A DNA stretch of 64,000 bases. Source: Promethearchaeota archaeon (lineage in GTDB: Archaea; Asgardarchaeota; Lokiarchaeia; Sigyniarchaeales; SOKP01). The DNA is taken from assembly GCA_016839765.1 (NCBI GenBank), contig JAEOTP010000043.1:1-64000 (forward strand), written 5' to 3'. The notes beneath the pieces are model-generated. The model was not told where the DNA came from, did not search any database, and worked only from the letters and a program-made list of their open reading frames with translations. Below are positions 42,387 through 52,774 of the stretch, piece after piece (the stretch's first letter is position 1; every line of letters starts with the position of its first letter). A program made the position numbers and the translations under genes.

Positions 42387-42470
42387 TTAAAACACTAACT
42401 CTTTTTTATCACGTAATGGATAACCCATAAAATCAAAAACCATTCTCGTGTTAGGCGAATCCTTAGCTCT
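42387..42470 (-). pseudogene. Decayed coding fragment, copy 1
   Basis: Minus-strand translation NTRMVFDFMGYPLRDKKELVF between stop codons. It aligns with HERAFLIFMVFPLNDKKELVY of the second fragment 600 bp away, and the DNA of both places shares a run of CACTAACTCTTTTTTATCA. This looks like two remnants of a duplicated gene; the intact parent is not in the window. Confidence 0.35.
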
Positions 42471-42587
42471 CTAAAAATGAAATTTCCAATTATGATCTAG
42501 AAAAAAATTTATACAATCATGTCAATACTATAATTTGCAATAAAAAGTGTTAAAAAATTAGAAAAAGAAATCTATGGTGAGAAAAAT

Positions 42588-42881
42588 TTGGGCAAAGCGC
42601 TTGGTGTTGTGGCTTTAATTTGTAGTTTATCTGGAATATTTATTTTATATCTATTTTATATTGTATGTTATGGTTATTCTTCTGGTCCGACACAACAACA
42701 AATGATTATAATCTATATAGTACCCCCGCTTCCAATCGTAGCGATAATTTGTGGGGCAATTCAAATGTTGATAAAGGATGTGCCTGGCGACAGAAGCAAA
42801 ACTGCAATAGCAGGAATAGTGATTGGAACTGGAGCAATATTATTTTATGTATATCTTCTTTTAGTAATAATAACTACATAA
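42588..42881 (+). CDS. Small membrane protein, 97 aa
   Basis: Three hydrophobic segments: residues about 4-27, 40-58 and 73-94, with only a short charged loop (KDVPGDRSK) between the last two. No signal peptide. TTG start at 42588, MGKALGVVALICSLSGIF; the first helix resembles the micro-ORF at 11020-11127. Unknown family, probably of DUF type. Confidence 0.5.
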   Translation: MGKALGVVALICSLSGIFILYLFYIVCYGYSSGPTQQQMIIIYIVPPLPIVAIICGAIQMLIKDVPGDRSKTAIAGIVIGTGAILFYVYLLLVIITT

Positions 42882-42923
42882 ACAACATCATTAAAGCGTA
42901 AAGGATCCTCACTCGTTATGTTT

Positions 42924-43169
42924 CTATAATTTTAATTTTGAATCCAAAAAAAAGTAAGAGTAAGCATAGAATGTCGCCTGATACACTAACTCTTTTTTAT
43001 CATTTAATGGAAACACCATGAAAATCAAAAAAGCTCTCTCGTGAAAGGCAGTAATCTCTATGCCGTTTTGGGACATAATCATATCTGCAATTAGGGTTGC
43101 TGACTCGAACCTCATCGCATTGGAGTATACCTTTGCTTGGTTAAGAGCCCGTATTTTTTGCAGTTTAAA
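42924..43169 (-). pseudogene. Decayed coding fragment, copy 2
   Basis: Open minus-strand frame between stops; ATG at 43113-43115 gives 63 aa, but the frame continues upstream with KIRALNQAKVYSNAMRFES, then ATLIADMIMSQNGIEITAFHE. It looks like the middle or end of a larger protein without a start. The part from FHERAF shares sequence with fragment 42387-42470. Could be a truncated gene or chance; no family recognised. Confidence 0.35.
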
Positions 43170-43360
43170 TTATTGATTATTAAATTCAGGATGTTCGCAT
43201 TTTTTTGCACATATAATCATCATAGTCATATATGTCCTCGATAATGCAATTACTCCATCATTATTTTCCCAATAATATAATAAAACAATATAGCTAAAAA
43301 GTTTATATATTTTTTTTGATAAGGCTCAATATTTCATCATAAGAACCAAGAATTTGTTGA

Positions 43361-43400
43361 ACCTTAGGAAGGATTTAATAACCTTAGGAAGGATTTAATA
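43361..43400 (+). repeat. 20-bp tandem duplication
   Basis: ACCTTAGGAAGGATTTAATA is repeated exactly twice head to tail, just downstream of the convergent end of cobN (43418). Probably a replication-slippage duplication; no sign of a CRISPR array or larger repeat. Confidence 0.7.
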
Positions 43401-43417
43401 ATATTAAAATTTAATTT

Positions 43418-46400
43418 TTATTGATAAATTGTTTCAACCCAATTTTCTAACTCTAAATATAATTTTTTTAACTTATTGATCTGTTCTTCTGTTGCATCCC
43501 AGTAATTTCTATTTTCTGCTTGTAACATATTTCTAATTATATCCATCATTGCAAATCTATTATTTTCAATAAGTGCCTCTCGAATTTCCTCATTTTCTAC
43601 ATATTGTTGATAGCTTTTATCCCAAATCCAATTATCTACAGCATGAGCTGTTGCTGCGAGTCCTAAAACATTCTCAACACGTTCAGCGACTTTTTGACCA
43701 CCATGATATTTATGCTTCAGCAAGGATTTTATCCATTGAGGATTCAAGTTACGCGTAATTGCTCCTTCTTTTATACTTTTTTCCAGACGATCTACTTGAA
43801 TTTTTTTTCTTGAGGTGTCAGCAATATATACATTTGCTTTTTCACCACTAAGGTGTTCATGAGTTCTGGCTAAACCTCCTGTAAATTCATAATAATGGTC
43901 TAAATCTGTAATATGATATTCGCTTGAGTCTCTAATCTGACTCATTAAATTGATTTTACTTACTGTTTGAGAAAATGTTTTTGGGCTCTTTTTAACATTT
44001 TGATTTTTCATGTATGCAAAACTCATATTATTAATATAATCATCAACGAGTTCTTGTTCTTCTTTCCATTTTCCAGCAGAGATTATATTAGTAAGATTAG
44101 TATTGTATTTTCCTGGAGGAGGACCAAACACCCTTGCATTGGGAACCTCAACTTCCTGATTTTTAAGTTCTATATACGTTTTTTTAACAAAATTCTTGTC
44201 TAGAGGCTCATCTAATTCTGCTACAGTCTCAATTACGTGATTAATCAACTCTAATAAAAAAGGAAAAGTATCTCTAAATATTCCGCAAATTGTAATAAGA
44301 ACATTAATTCTTGGATGAGTCATTTCTTCTAAAGGAATTACTTCAAATTCAGTAGTCCAAATAGATTTATTTTTTATTGCTCTTACACCTAAATAATTAA
44401 AAATTTGACCTATTGTTTCGCCACCAGTTTTCATAGTCTCAAATGCCCATAAAACCACGCTAACTGTTTCAGGATATTTATTATTTTCATTATAATATTT
44501 TTTTAATAGTCTCTCTGCGATTATTGATCCTCTTTTATAAGCAGTGGTATTAGGGATTAATCTGGGATCAAAACCATAAGAATTTCTACCTGTTGGGAAG
44601 ATATGAGGTGAACGGATGGTATCTCCACCCAATCCTGGTTCAATATACCCTCCTTCTAACGCATGGACCAAATTTTCCATTTCCATAGAGTTATCCATTC
44701 TGTATATAAGATCAATGATCCAATTCACGAAAAATTTCTTTTCTTGATCGGTAATTTGAAAACTTAATACAAGAGAACTTGATATTCTATCTATATTAAA
44801 ATTATTTATGTTCGCGGAGGCGTTAATTTGATTTAATATTTGGTTAATAATACCATTAAGTTCATCTGACGCATTTTTTTTTTCTTTGAATAATTTTGAT
44901 ATAAATGTGTCGATTTCCTCTGGTTTTTCTACAGAATTTAATAGTATCATATTAATAATATCTTTTTTCTCCTGATCATTGTATTTTTTACCCAATATGT
45001 GTAAACCCATAGGAATTATCGATGTTTTATACCGATATAATATATCCTCTAATTCGGAAACACTATTATACTCTAATTCTAACTTTTCTGCTAAGTCTTT
45101 TATTTCTTTTTCTAAATCTTCAATTCTTTCGGATTTTACATGATCAGAAGAATTTTTAAGATTAAAATCGAATTCAGATTGGTATTCCTTTATCAATGTT
45201 TCTAAATTTTCTAATTCTTCATATAAATCAGAATTTTTGAATGATGGACCAGCATGATTAATAATTAATGCATTTCCCCTCCTTTTAGCAATTGCAGATT
45301 CACTGGTATTAGTAATATGATAATAATAGAGATTTGGAATATCCCCTAATAAATTCATAGGGTAATCCCATAAACCACCAGCACATTCCTTACCTGGTAA
45401 AAATTCTTCAGTTCCATGTGTTCCAATGTTTATAACAGCATCTACATCTAGTATTTTTTCAAGATATCTATAAAAGGCTATATATTGATGATGTGGTGGC
45501 AAATTTTTATCATGATATTCATTCGGATCTCCAGTAACAGTACTTCGGGATGGTTGTAAGCATAAATACAAATTATTTAACTTTATAATTGGTAGTTTTA
45601 TGTTTGAATTTTCGGTCATGATTTTACCAATGGGAGTACCCCAGAATTTATACGTATCATGCTTTAATTGCTCTGGCAAATCGGAAATTAAATTTAAATA
45701 GTTCTCTTTATCTAAGATAATTCCATTGAAGTTTGGAGCCTTAATGTGTTTTACTTTATTTACTGAGCCTCCTTCAATAAAAATATCAGCAAGGTTTTTA
45801 TCCTCAGGGATATTTTTTACATTATATCCTTCATTAGCGAATTGATTAATTAGATTGCGAACTGATTCAGATACATCTAAATAGGCTGCGTTTCCAATCT
45901 TATCTTCGCCAGGAGGATAATTATAAATAATTAGAGCAATAATTTTTTCTGAATTTAATTTAATTCTTAATTTTAACCACTTTCTAATTCTATTACATAC
46001 TAAAGATATATTTTCAGTTATAGGAGCAACTTCTAGTACATCTGAATGAATTTTTTCAGAATATCCCAGGTTTTTGATACATCCAACAGTGATCATCTCA
46101 AATCTACCATCAAGTTCAGGCATTACAATAGCAATAATTTGATTGATGGGGATAATTCCTTCTTTGGATTCTACATATTTTTCTAAAGGCATATCAAATT
46201 GAATAATTGGATTGAAATGAGGAACATCCATTTTTTTAAAAAGATCTAATGTAACAGAACCGTCTCCGCCAAAAGGACCTCCATTTAGTTGAAAATATTG
46301 AAGATTTATTACACCACTTACAATGCTTTTATTATTTTGCAAGAAAAACTTTTGATAGGCTTCCAAATTCGTTAATACATCTGAAAATACAGGAATAACA

Positions 46401-47227
46401 TTAAAATCTGTTAAATTCTTAATAAACTCTTCTACTATAGGGAGTGATTGCTCAAAATACAATCCGCCATAAAAAAATAAGCCAAGTGTTTGTTTTTGTA
46501 AATTAATAGGTTTAACTTTAAAATAATCTTCTAAATTACCAAAGTATCGATTCAAATTGATATCATAAATTCCAAATGAAGGAATTTTGAGAGGCTTTTG
46601 GACTTTTAGGTCTTTATACCCCATGTAATGTTTTAGTAAAAAAAGTATCATATTTTTATGATTTTCGGCCAAACCACCAAGACCGTAAACCCAATAATCC
46701 ATCATTAAACCCCAATATCTAGCATGTCTCAATACTTTAATAGGAAAAATTTTACCCATCGTTTTCATTAAATTAGTCATTTTTTGCCCGAATCTTACAC
46801 CATTAGTTATATCAGGGATTTCATCTATTCCGTATTCTGTTTGTTGAGGTGAAGGGATTCTTCGTGCAAAGAATGGGCCCATTTTGGTTAACCTCCTGAT
46901 TTCACTATTTCCTCCTACTAAAGCTATGATGGTTTTTGAGTTAAACAATTTAGGATTTTCATTTTCCATTTTTTTATAAGTATCCACTAATAGCTCAACT
47001 GTTGGACAATTCCCTCTAATATCAATCAGCATAATTCGTGATTCGTAAATTTCTTTTATGAATTCATCTTTAGTTGTTTTACCAGAATCAACATCATTTA
47101 AAAAATATACTTTAAAATCAAATTGCTTTCCAATTTCTCTATAAATCTGAGAAATACACTCTGTTAACCATTTTGTAAATACACTAGCTGAAATTAGTGT
47201 AATTTTAGGAATTTTTTTACTAATCAT
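43418..47227 (-). CDS. cobN: CobN/BchH-like large chelatase subunit
   Basis: 1269 aa. CobN/ChlH large subunit, the metal- and tetrapyrrole-binding part of an ATP-dependent metal chelatase. Visible marks are DAVINIGTHGTEEFLPGKECAGGLWDYP, LLGDIPNLYYYHITNTSESAIAKRRG, GGDTIRSPHIFPTGRNSYGFDPRLIPNT and LEKSIKEGAITRNLNPQWIKSLLKHKYHGG, each with well conserved positions of the cobN family. Cobalt insertion for corrinoids is the likely role, given the CODH/ACS gene and B12-radical SAM gene; Mg is improbable. It partners with the ChlI/D gene 24 bp upstream on the same strand. Confidence 0.85.
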   Translation of the reverse strand: MISKKIPKITLISASVFTKWLTECISQIYREIGKQFDFKVYFLNDVDSGKTTKDEFIKEIYESRIMLIDIRGNCPTVELLVDTYKKMENENPKLFNSKTIIALVGGNSEIRRLTKMGPFFARRIPSPQQTEYGIDEIPDITNGVRFGQKMTNLMKTMGKIFPIKVLRHARYWGLMMDYWVYGLGGLAENHKNMILFLLKHYMGYKDLKVQKPLKIPSFGIYDINLNRYFGNLEDYFKVKPINLQKQTLGLFFYGGLYFEQSLPIVEEFIKNLTDFNVIPVFSDVLTNLEAYQKFFLQNNKSIVSGVINLQYFQLNGGPFGGDGSVTLDLFKKMDVPHFNPIIQFDMPLEKYVESKEGIIPINQIIAIVMPELDGRFEMITVGCIKNLGYSEKIHSDVLEVAPITENISLVCNRIRKWLKLRIKLNSEKIIALIIYNYPPGEDKIGNAAYLDVSESVRNLINQFANEGYNVKNIPEDKNLADIFIEGGSVNKVKHIKAPNFNGIILDKENYLNLISDLPEQLKHDTYKFWGTPIGKIMTENSNIKLPIIKLNNLYLCLQPSRSTVTGDPNEYHDKNLPPHHQYIAFYRYLEKILDVDAVINIGTHGTEEFLPGKECAGGLWDYPMNLLGDIPNLYYYHITNTSESAIAKRRGNALIINHAGPSFKNSDLYEELENLETLIKEYQSEFDFNLKNSSDHVKSERIEDLEKEIKDLAEKLELEYNSVSELEDILYRYKTSIIPMGLHILGKKYNDQEKKDIINMILLNSVEKPEEIDTFISKLFKEKKNASDELNGIINQILNQINASANINNFNIDRISSSLVLSFQITDQEKKFFVNWIIDLIYRMDNSMEMENLVHALEGGYIEPGLGGDTIRSPHIFPTGRNSYGFDPRLIPNTTAYKRGSIIAERLLKKYYNENNKYPETVSVVLWAFETMKTGGETIGQIFNYLGVRAIKNKSIWTTEFEVIPLEEMTHPRINVLITICGIFRDTFPFLLELINHVIETVAELDEPLDKNFVKKTYIELKNQEVEVPNARVFGPPPGKYNTNLTNIISAGKWKEEQELVDDYINNMSFAYMKNQNVKKSPKTFSQTVSKINLMSQIRDSSEYHITDLDHYYEFTGGLARTHEHLSGEKANVYIADTSRKKIQVDRLEKSIKEGAITRNLNPQWIKSLLKHKYHGGQKVAERVENVLGLAATAHAVDNWIWDKSYQQYVENEEIREALIENNRFAMMDIIRNMLQAENRNYWDATEEQINKLKKLYLELENWVETIYQ

Positions 47228-47251
47228 TTTTTTAAAATAAGAAATGTGATT

Positions 47252-49228
47252 TTATGATAAATCTTTAAGAATTCCTTCTATTGATAAAACTTGATTTAGA
47301 TTTCTTTCATTTAAATGATCTAGATGATGATAAATAGCATTAGCAGCTTCTGAAAGTTTTTTATTAATTTCTAATTTAACATCTGAATTTTCAGTATCTA
47401 TAATAATTATATTTATTTCATTATTTGCAATATATTCTCCAGTTTTAATAATATCTTCAATAGGATCATTGAAATATACATTACCTCTCGCATCAGTTAA
47501 AAGAATGATTAATGGTATATATCCAGTATTTTTACGATTTTCTTCGAGAGCAATATCTACTGCCTTCATTAATCCTGCAACCAATGGAGTTGTTCCTCCA
47601 GTTGGAACATCTTTTAATAACTTATATGCTAAATCCGTGCTCCTTGTCGGAGGTAATATGACTTCAGCTTTATCTTTTCTAAAGACTATAAGAGATACTT
47701 TATCCCTATAGACATAATTACTTTTTAGAATTGAAAATATTGTACCTTTAACAGATTTCATTCGCTCATTAGCCCCCATAGAGCCAGATGCGTCAACACA
47801 GAAAATAACTAAATAGCTAGATTTTCCTCTCCTTTTTTTAATATGAATATGATCTTCCTTAATTAGGAGATGCTCTCCATTTTGTACCAATAATTGATTT
47901 TCTGAGTCTAAGGCAGCACTATTTATAGTTTCATTAATGGCAATATCACTAGCTTTTGAAAAATCAAACTTACGAGGTTTTCTACCGCCTAAATATTTAG
48001 CTTTTGAATCTCTGGTAGGGTGAGTAACTCTCTGGCCTGAGACATTCAATAATGCCCTCCTTTTTTGATCTTTTATCAAATCTCCTGTTTTAATAGAGGT
48101 ATCTATCTCAAAAATTTCTTCCTGATTGTTGAAAATTTGTTTATCCTTAAGGGAATCTTCAAATGGTCCTTGATTTTCAGTGAAATCAGAAGTTTCCCGT
48201 TCATTGAATAAATCTTCAATATCTTCTTCATTTAAGGTTTGTTCTTCGAATGGAAGTCTTCTTAGCCTATGATTGAGGGCGAGTTTAGCTGCTTTTTTTA
48301 TGTCTTCTTCAATTACCTCATCTCTTCCTTCAAATGCTGCTAAAGTTTTAGCTGTACGAGTAATTGTTATATCTGCTCTATGACCATCTACTTGAAAGGC
48401 AATACAGATTTTTGCAATTTTTTTTAAAAAATTTTCAGAAATAACAACTTGATTTAAAAGCTTTTTAGCATTAATAATCTTGCTTCTTAATTTCTTTTGT
48501 TCTTTTTCAAACTTTTTTAAGAAATTATGAGGATTATTTTGAAATTCCTCAACATGTTTAACAATCTGAACACGCTTGTCAATATCTTTAATTCTTTCTA
48601 CATCAACACTTAATCCAAATCGGTCTAGTAACTGAGGTCTTAGATTTCCCTCTTCAGGATTCATTGTTCCAACTAAAATAAAATTAGAAGGATGATGAAA
48701 ACTAAGACCTTCACGCTCAATTATATTTAATCCCATAGCAGCACTATCTAAAAGAATATCAGCAACATTATCCGCTAAGAGGTTAACTTCATCAATATAA
48801 AGAATATTTCTATGAGCTTCAGCTAAAATTCCTGGTTCTAAAGATTTTAATCCCTCCTTTAATGCTCTCTTAATATCGATTGTACCTACAACCCTATCTT
48901 CAGTAGCATTTATAGGAAGAGTAATAACCCTCATCTTTTTACTATCGATATCATTTTGATTAATTTGATTGTTTTGGTATTTTTCTAGGCAAGAATGACA
49001 CATTTCTTTTTGATCGTAAGGATTGCAATTAAAAGTACAAGATTTGATATATTCTATTTCTGGTAATATATCAGCCAAAGCTCTAACTGCTGTTGATTTA
49101 GCTGTTCCTTTCATTCCACGTATCAATACTCCTCCAATTTTTGGATTTACCGCATTTAAAGTTAGTGTTAATTTCATTAAATCTTGACCAATTATCGCGG
49201 TAAAAGGATAAACAATTTTATGAGTCAT
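47252..49228 (-). CDS. chlID: Chelatase ATPase fused ChlI-ChlD (AAA+ plus VWA)
   Basis: 658 aa. Residues 1-340 form the AAA+ ChlI-type ATPase with Walker [10 protein letters not shown] (residues 38-46), an inserted cysteine cluster ([18 protein letters not shown]) and YIDEVNLL as Walker B. The C-terminal part is a VWA domain with [18 protein letters not shown]. Together they power metal insertion by the CobN/ChlH-like subunit encoded next. Order chlID-cobN on the minus strand fits an operon with translation of both from one mRNA. ATG at 49228. Confidence 0.9.
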   Translation of the reverse strand: MTHKIVYPFTAIIGQDLMKLTLTLNAVNPKIGGVLIRGMKGTAKSTAVRALADILPEIEYIKSCTFNCNPYDQKEMCHSCLEKYQNNQINQNDIDSKKMRVITLPINATEDRVVGTIDIKRALKEGLKSLEPGILAEAHRNILYIDEVNLLADNVADILLDSAAMGLNIIEREGLSFHHPSNFILVGTMNPEEGNLRPQLLDRFGLSVDVERIKDIDKRVQIVKHVEEFQNNPHNFLKKFEKEQKKLRSKIINAKKLLNQVVISENFLKKIAKICIAFQVDGHRADITITRTAKTLAAFEGRDEVIEEDIKKAAKLALNHRLRRLPFEEQTLNEEDIEDLFNERETSDFTENQGPFEDSLKDKQIFNNQEEIFEIDTSIKTGDLIKDQKRRALLNVSGQRVTHPTRDSKAKYLGGRKPRKFDFSKASDIAINETINSAALDSENQLLVQNGEHLLIKEDHIHIKKRRGKSSYLVIFCVDASGSMGANERMKSVKGTIFSILKSNYVYRDKVSLIVFRKDKAEVILPPTRSTDLAYKLLKDVPTGGTTPLVAGLMKAVDIALEENRKNTGYIPLIILLTDARGNVYFNDPIEDIIKTGEYIANNEINIIIIDTENSDVKLEINKKLSEAANAIYHHLDHLNERNLNQVLSIEGILKDLS

Positions 49229-49416
49229 ATTAAAAATTAATTTAATTATTTTTAGAATTCATACTAAATTATAATTTTTTCATATCGAATAAGTTTTTAA
49301 AAAATTTAAGAATTTCTTTTTTAAATTATATAGAAGTAGGTGCGAATATTTTTCAAATAAATCTTAAGCGAGGCTGGAAAAAATATCAAAAGTAAGAGAG
49401 AAAAAAAATAAATTTT

Positions 49417-50961
49417 CTACTTTTTAAATTTATTAAAAGCTTTTATACCTATTACGAGTATTATAGTAGAATATAGCGTTAATAGACCCAGATTCAATAA
49501 TGTATCTGGATGACTTAAAGGAAGCCCATTCAGCAGTAGATTTTGTAAAGCAACAACAGCAAATCTAGTGGGAAGCCAAGCAGCTATAGCCTTCATAGTT
49601 TCGCCAAAAAGCTCAATAGGTACGAAAATACCACTAACCATTGCTAATGGAATTATAATTATCCATACGCCTCCACCTGCAGAATCAGGATCTTTAAATA
49701 CAGGTGCTAATGCTAAAGCTAGAGCCAATAATAAGAAGGAAAATAAGAACATAGTTAAAATAATCCCTAAGATACCGTCAAGCAACGAATACATGATAGG
49801 ACTCCACCCAAATAAACCCAGGATTAAGGCTCCAATTCCAAATTGCATAAAAATCAGAATAATATTTGAAGCAATATTTGAAATTATTATTTCCCAGTTA
49901 GTCACTTCTGTTGAGGCAAGACGCTTATATATCCCATCTTTTTTTTCTCCAGTAAGAATCACAAGTGCAAATGAAAGAATTGTCATTGGACCATAAAGTA
50001 GATATCCTGGAGCTGAAAACGTGATGTTATTTACAACTTGTCCAACAGTGCTTTTTTTCCCATGTGGCAATTCAATTTCTAATGGATTATTGTTAATGAT
50101 GCTTGATAACACTTGTACGAAAATATTTTCGATTGTAGCTTGTACAGCTGGAGATACTGTTTGAAGAAAATAGATTTCAAAACTTAGCGTGGAAAAAGGA
50201 GTTGAATTAGGAATCATGTAATTATATTTTAAAGGGATAGTAATGTTTGAAGTGGCGTTTAATATATGAAAATAATTATTTGCTAATGACAGAAACGTAC
50301 CAATTATGTAATAATTTTTTGAGAGTGAGGTACCATTACGGAATAAATAACTCATATTAACGTCCCACGAACCATCTAAGCCTTTTAAGAAATTTTGGTT
50401 AATTATTAGCATTCCATCGTAGTTATAATTGTTAAAGTCCGATAAAATGTTATTTCCTTCAGTTTTATTATAGTATGTGAATTTAAATAAATGGGAAGTA
50501 GTTGAAACTAAAGATATGTAAAAATCCAATATTGAAAAATTTGCTGAGGTAGATGTATCATTGTTCCAAAAAGCTATATTCACAAAAGATCGATTTTCAA
50601 GATATGATTCGTAACCTTCAGGAAAATAAAGATATGCTGTAATAGTTCCTTCTAAAGCTGCTTGTTTGGCTTCTTCTAAAGATGAATAATTAACTAAATT
50701 TATTCCGTTTATCTCATCAGTAACTTCATAGATATAACTCAAATTAAATTGTGGGTGTATGCCATAATTTGCATTAGTAGTATCATCATCAATCCAACCA
50801 ATATTATAGGTTGTAGTTGTATCACTGAAATCTATGCCTCCAAAAATCAATCCTAATAATAAATAATATATAACGGGTATTAATATTAAAAATCCAAGAG
50901 TTTTTGGATTTCTAATAAATCTCATAAGATTTTTTTTAATAAGTACTATTAATCTTGACAT
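49417..50961 (-). CDS. ABC-2 type transporter permease
   Basis: 514 aa. First membrane helix (residues about 20-40), then a large external domain of about 280 residues, and five to six helices at the C-terminus (ILSFALVILTGEKKDGIYKRLASTEV, IGIKAFNKF end). YhgE/ABC-2 family organisation. ATPase gene 16 bp upstream is transcribed first. Probably exports a lipid, drug or polysaccharide; the external domain has no recognised motif. Confidence 0.8.
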   Translation of the reverse strand: MSRLIVLIKKNLMRFIRNPKTLGFLILIPVIYYLLLGLIFGGIDFSDTTTTYNIGWIDDDTTNANYGIHPQFNLSYIYEVTDEINGINLVNYSSLEEAKQAALEGTITAYLYFPEGYESYLENRSFVNIAFWNNDTSTSANFSILDFYISLVSTTSHLFKFTYYNKTEGNNILSDFNNYNYDGMLIINQNFLKGLDGSWDVNMSYLFRNGTSLSKNYYIIGTFLSLANNYFHILNATSNITIPLKYNYMIPNSTPFSTLSFEIYFLQTVSPAVQATIENIFVQVLSSIINNNPLEIELPHGKKSTVGQVVNNITFSAPGYLLYGPMTILSFALVILTGEKKDGIYKRLASTEVTNWEIIISNIASNIILIFMQFGIGALILGLFGWSPIMYSLLDGILGIILTMFLFSFLLLALALALAPVFKDPDSAGGGVWIIIIPLAMVSGIFVPIELFGETMKAIAAWLPTRFAVVALQNLLLNGLPLSHPDTLLNLGLLTLYSTIILVIGIKAFNKFKK

Positions 50962-50977
50962 TTCTTGATCCCTCCCG

Positions 50978-51964
50978 TTACTCCCTTAAAGATCTTCCTG
51001 TTAATGCTAAAAATACATTTTCTAGACTATTTCTCTGAATACCAACATCAACAACTTGTAATCCGTTATGCGTAAAATTTTTTATAATTTTACCTATTTT
51101 TCCAACTCCGTCCATTGCACTTACTCTTGTCTCCATTTCTTCTTCAAGGTAAAATGCATCTAGGACATACTCATTATTCTTTACTTCTTCAATGGATTTT
51201 AGAAGCTTTTCTCTTGTTCCTTCAATTTTTAGAAATAACATATCCCCTTTACCTATTGTCTCTTTTAAGTGTTCTGGGGTACCCTCAGCAATGATCTTTC
51301 CATAATCAATTATCGCTAATCTATCTGAAAGTATATCTGCTTCGTCCATATAGTGAGTCGTTAAAAATATTGTCTTATCACGTTTTTTCAATTCAAAGAT
51401 ATAATCCCACATTAACCTTCTCGTTTGAGGATCTAATCCTGCTGTAGGTTCATCAAGAAATAGGATGCTAGGATCATGAACTAATCCAATAATTAAATTT
51501 AACCTTCTTTTCATGCCACCACTTAATTTTCGAGCTTTAGTTTTACGTTTTTCCTCCAATCCAACTTTATTAATTAGATTATTGGCTCTTTGCTTAAGAA
51601 TTGACGAATTAACCGTATACATTTTTCCGAAGAACATTAGATTTTCATATACAGTAAGTTCTTCATAAAAAATGTTTTCTTGTGGTGCTATTCCTATAAG
51701 TTTTTTTACTTCTGTTGCTTCTTTTACAACGTCAAAATTATTTACTCTACCTTCTCCGCTTGTCGGTTTTAGGTAACAAGAAAGAATATTAATAGTTGTT
51801 GTTTTTCCGGCACCATTAGGTCCTAAGAATCCAAAGCATTCTCCCCTGTTTATTTTAAAAGAAATCTCATCTACTGCCTTTACATCTCCAAAATATTTCT
51901 TTAAGTCTTTAACCTCAATTGCAACATCATTGTTATTTACTTTTTCAAGTTTTGCAGATTCCAT
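50978..51964 (-). CDS. ABC transporter ATP-binding protein
   Basis: 328 aa. Walker A GPNGAGKTT, Q-loop PQENIFYEEL, signature LSGGMKRRL, Walker B LFLDEP, and H-loop TTHYMDEAD. A C-terminal extension of about 90 residues (LKETIGKGDMLFLKIEGTRE, ISAM-like DUF4162 type) follows. It pairs with the ABC-2 permease at 49417. ABC-2 type exporters of this kind often move drugs or glycolipids. Confidence 0.9.
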   Translation of the reverse strand: MESAKLEKVNNNDVAIEVKDLKKYFGDVKAVDEISFKINRGECFGFLGPNGAGKTTTINILSCYLKPTSGEGRVNNFDVVKEATEVKKLIGIAPQENIFYEELTVYENLMFFGKMYTVNSSILKQRANNLINKVGLEEKRKTKARKLSGGMKRRLNLIIGLVHDPSILFLDEPTAGLDPQTRRLMWDYIFELKKRDKTIFLTTHYMDEADILSDRLAIIDYGKIIAEGTPEHLKETIGKGDMLFLKIEGTREKLLKSIEEVKNNEYVLDAFYLEEEMETRVSAMDGVGKIGKIIKNFTHNGLQVVDVGIQRNSLENVFLALTGRSLRE

Positions 51965-52158
51965 TTTTTATATCTCTTTTTTTTAGATTTTTTTTGGTTT
52001 CATCTTTGAGTAACCCATATTCTTTATTAAAAGGTTTTTTAGACCAATTTTTAGTTAATATAGTAAAAGTATTTAGATATTTATAACAGAAAGTTAGAAC
52101 TTTTTTAGTTAAGAAATTTTTACTATATTTTTTTTAAAGGAATCATTTTTAATTTTTG

Positions 52159-52758
52159 ATGGAAGTACTTTTCTTCATTAAATCTAGCAGTGTAGACATT
52201 ACAAATTATACAATTAAAGATATTCCTGGTTCATCCGGAAGATTAGATGTAATTTCTAGATGTATTCTTGCTGCCTTATTGAACCTAAAAGGATTTAATA
52301 ATAATATCCAAATTTGGGTATTTTTAGAAAAATATGGTACTTTTATATTTAACCCTGAATCATTTGATGAGGAGGTATTTCCAAAAAATGAAATTCTACT
52401 TACAGAATATTTTGTAGATTTAATCCTAAATAGAGCAGGTCAGCTAAGGTATAGTAAAAACCCTTTAAAAAGGATTAAATACATTAATCAAGATATCTTT
52501 AATACATTGAAAGCCTATAAAAAGCAAAAATATTCTATATATGTTCTAGACGAGAGTGGACAAGATTTCTTTAAATACATAAAAGAGATATCATCACAAG
52601 AGCACATTATTTTCGTTATTGGCAGTCAAACAGGTGAAATATTAAAATCAATAGAATTGATTGAGTTAAATCTACCAAATTTAAGTTTAGGAACTCAATC
52701 ATATTTAGCTTCTTCCGTAATTCGATTAATAAGATTAAATTTAAAGTTATTAATATGA
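52159..52758 (+). CDS. trmY: tRNA (pseudouridine54-N1)-methyltransferase TrmY
   Basis: 199 aa from ATG 52159. SPOUT family: FFIKSSSVDITNYTIKDIPGSSGRLDVISRCILAALLN, IIFVIGSQTGEI, then LSLGTQSYLASSVIRLIRLNL. It methylates pseudouridine 54 in the T-loop of many archaeal tRNAs, made by the Pus10 enzyme. The DIPGSSGRLD motif and the SAM knot region IGSQTG are family marks. Lies 17 bp from a CDP-alcohol phosphotransferase gene on the same strand. Confidence 0.85.
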   Translation: MEVLFFIKSSSVDITNYTIKDIPGSSGRLDVISRCILAALLNLKGFNNNIQIWVFLEKYGTFIFNPESFDEEVFPKNEILLTEYFVDLILNRAGQLRYSKNPLKRIKYINQDIFNTLKAYKKQKYSIYVLDESGQDFFKYIKEISSQEHIIFVIGSQTGEILKSIELIELNLPNLSLGTQSYLASSVIRLIRLNLKLLI

Positions 52759-52774
52759 AAAATTTTTTATTTTA

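Noticed and set aside
43361-43400. Possible CRISPR array from two exact 20-bp repeats
   Set aside because: Only two head-to-tail copies with no spacer and no cas gene; a slippage duplication is enough.
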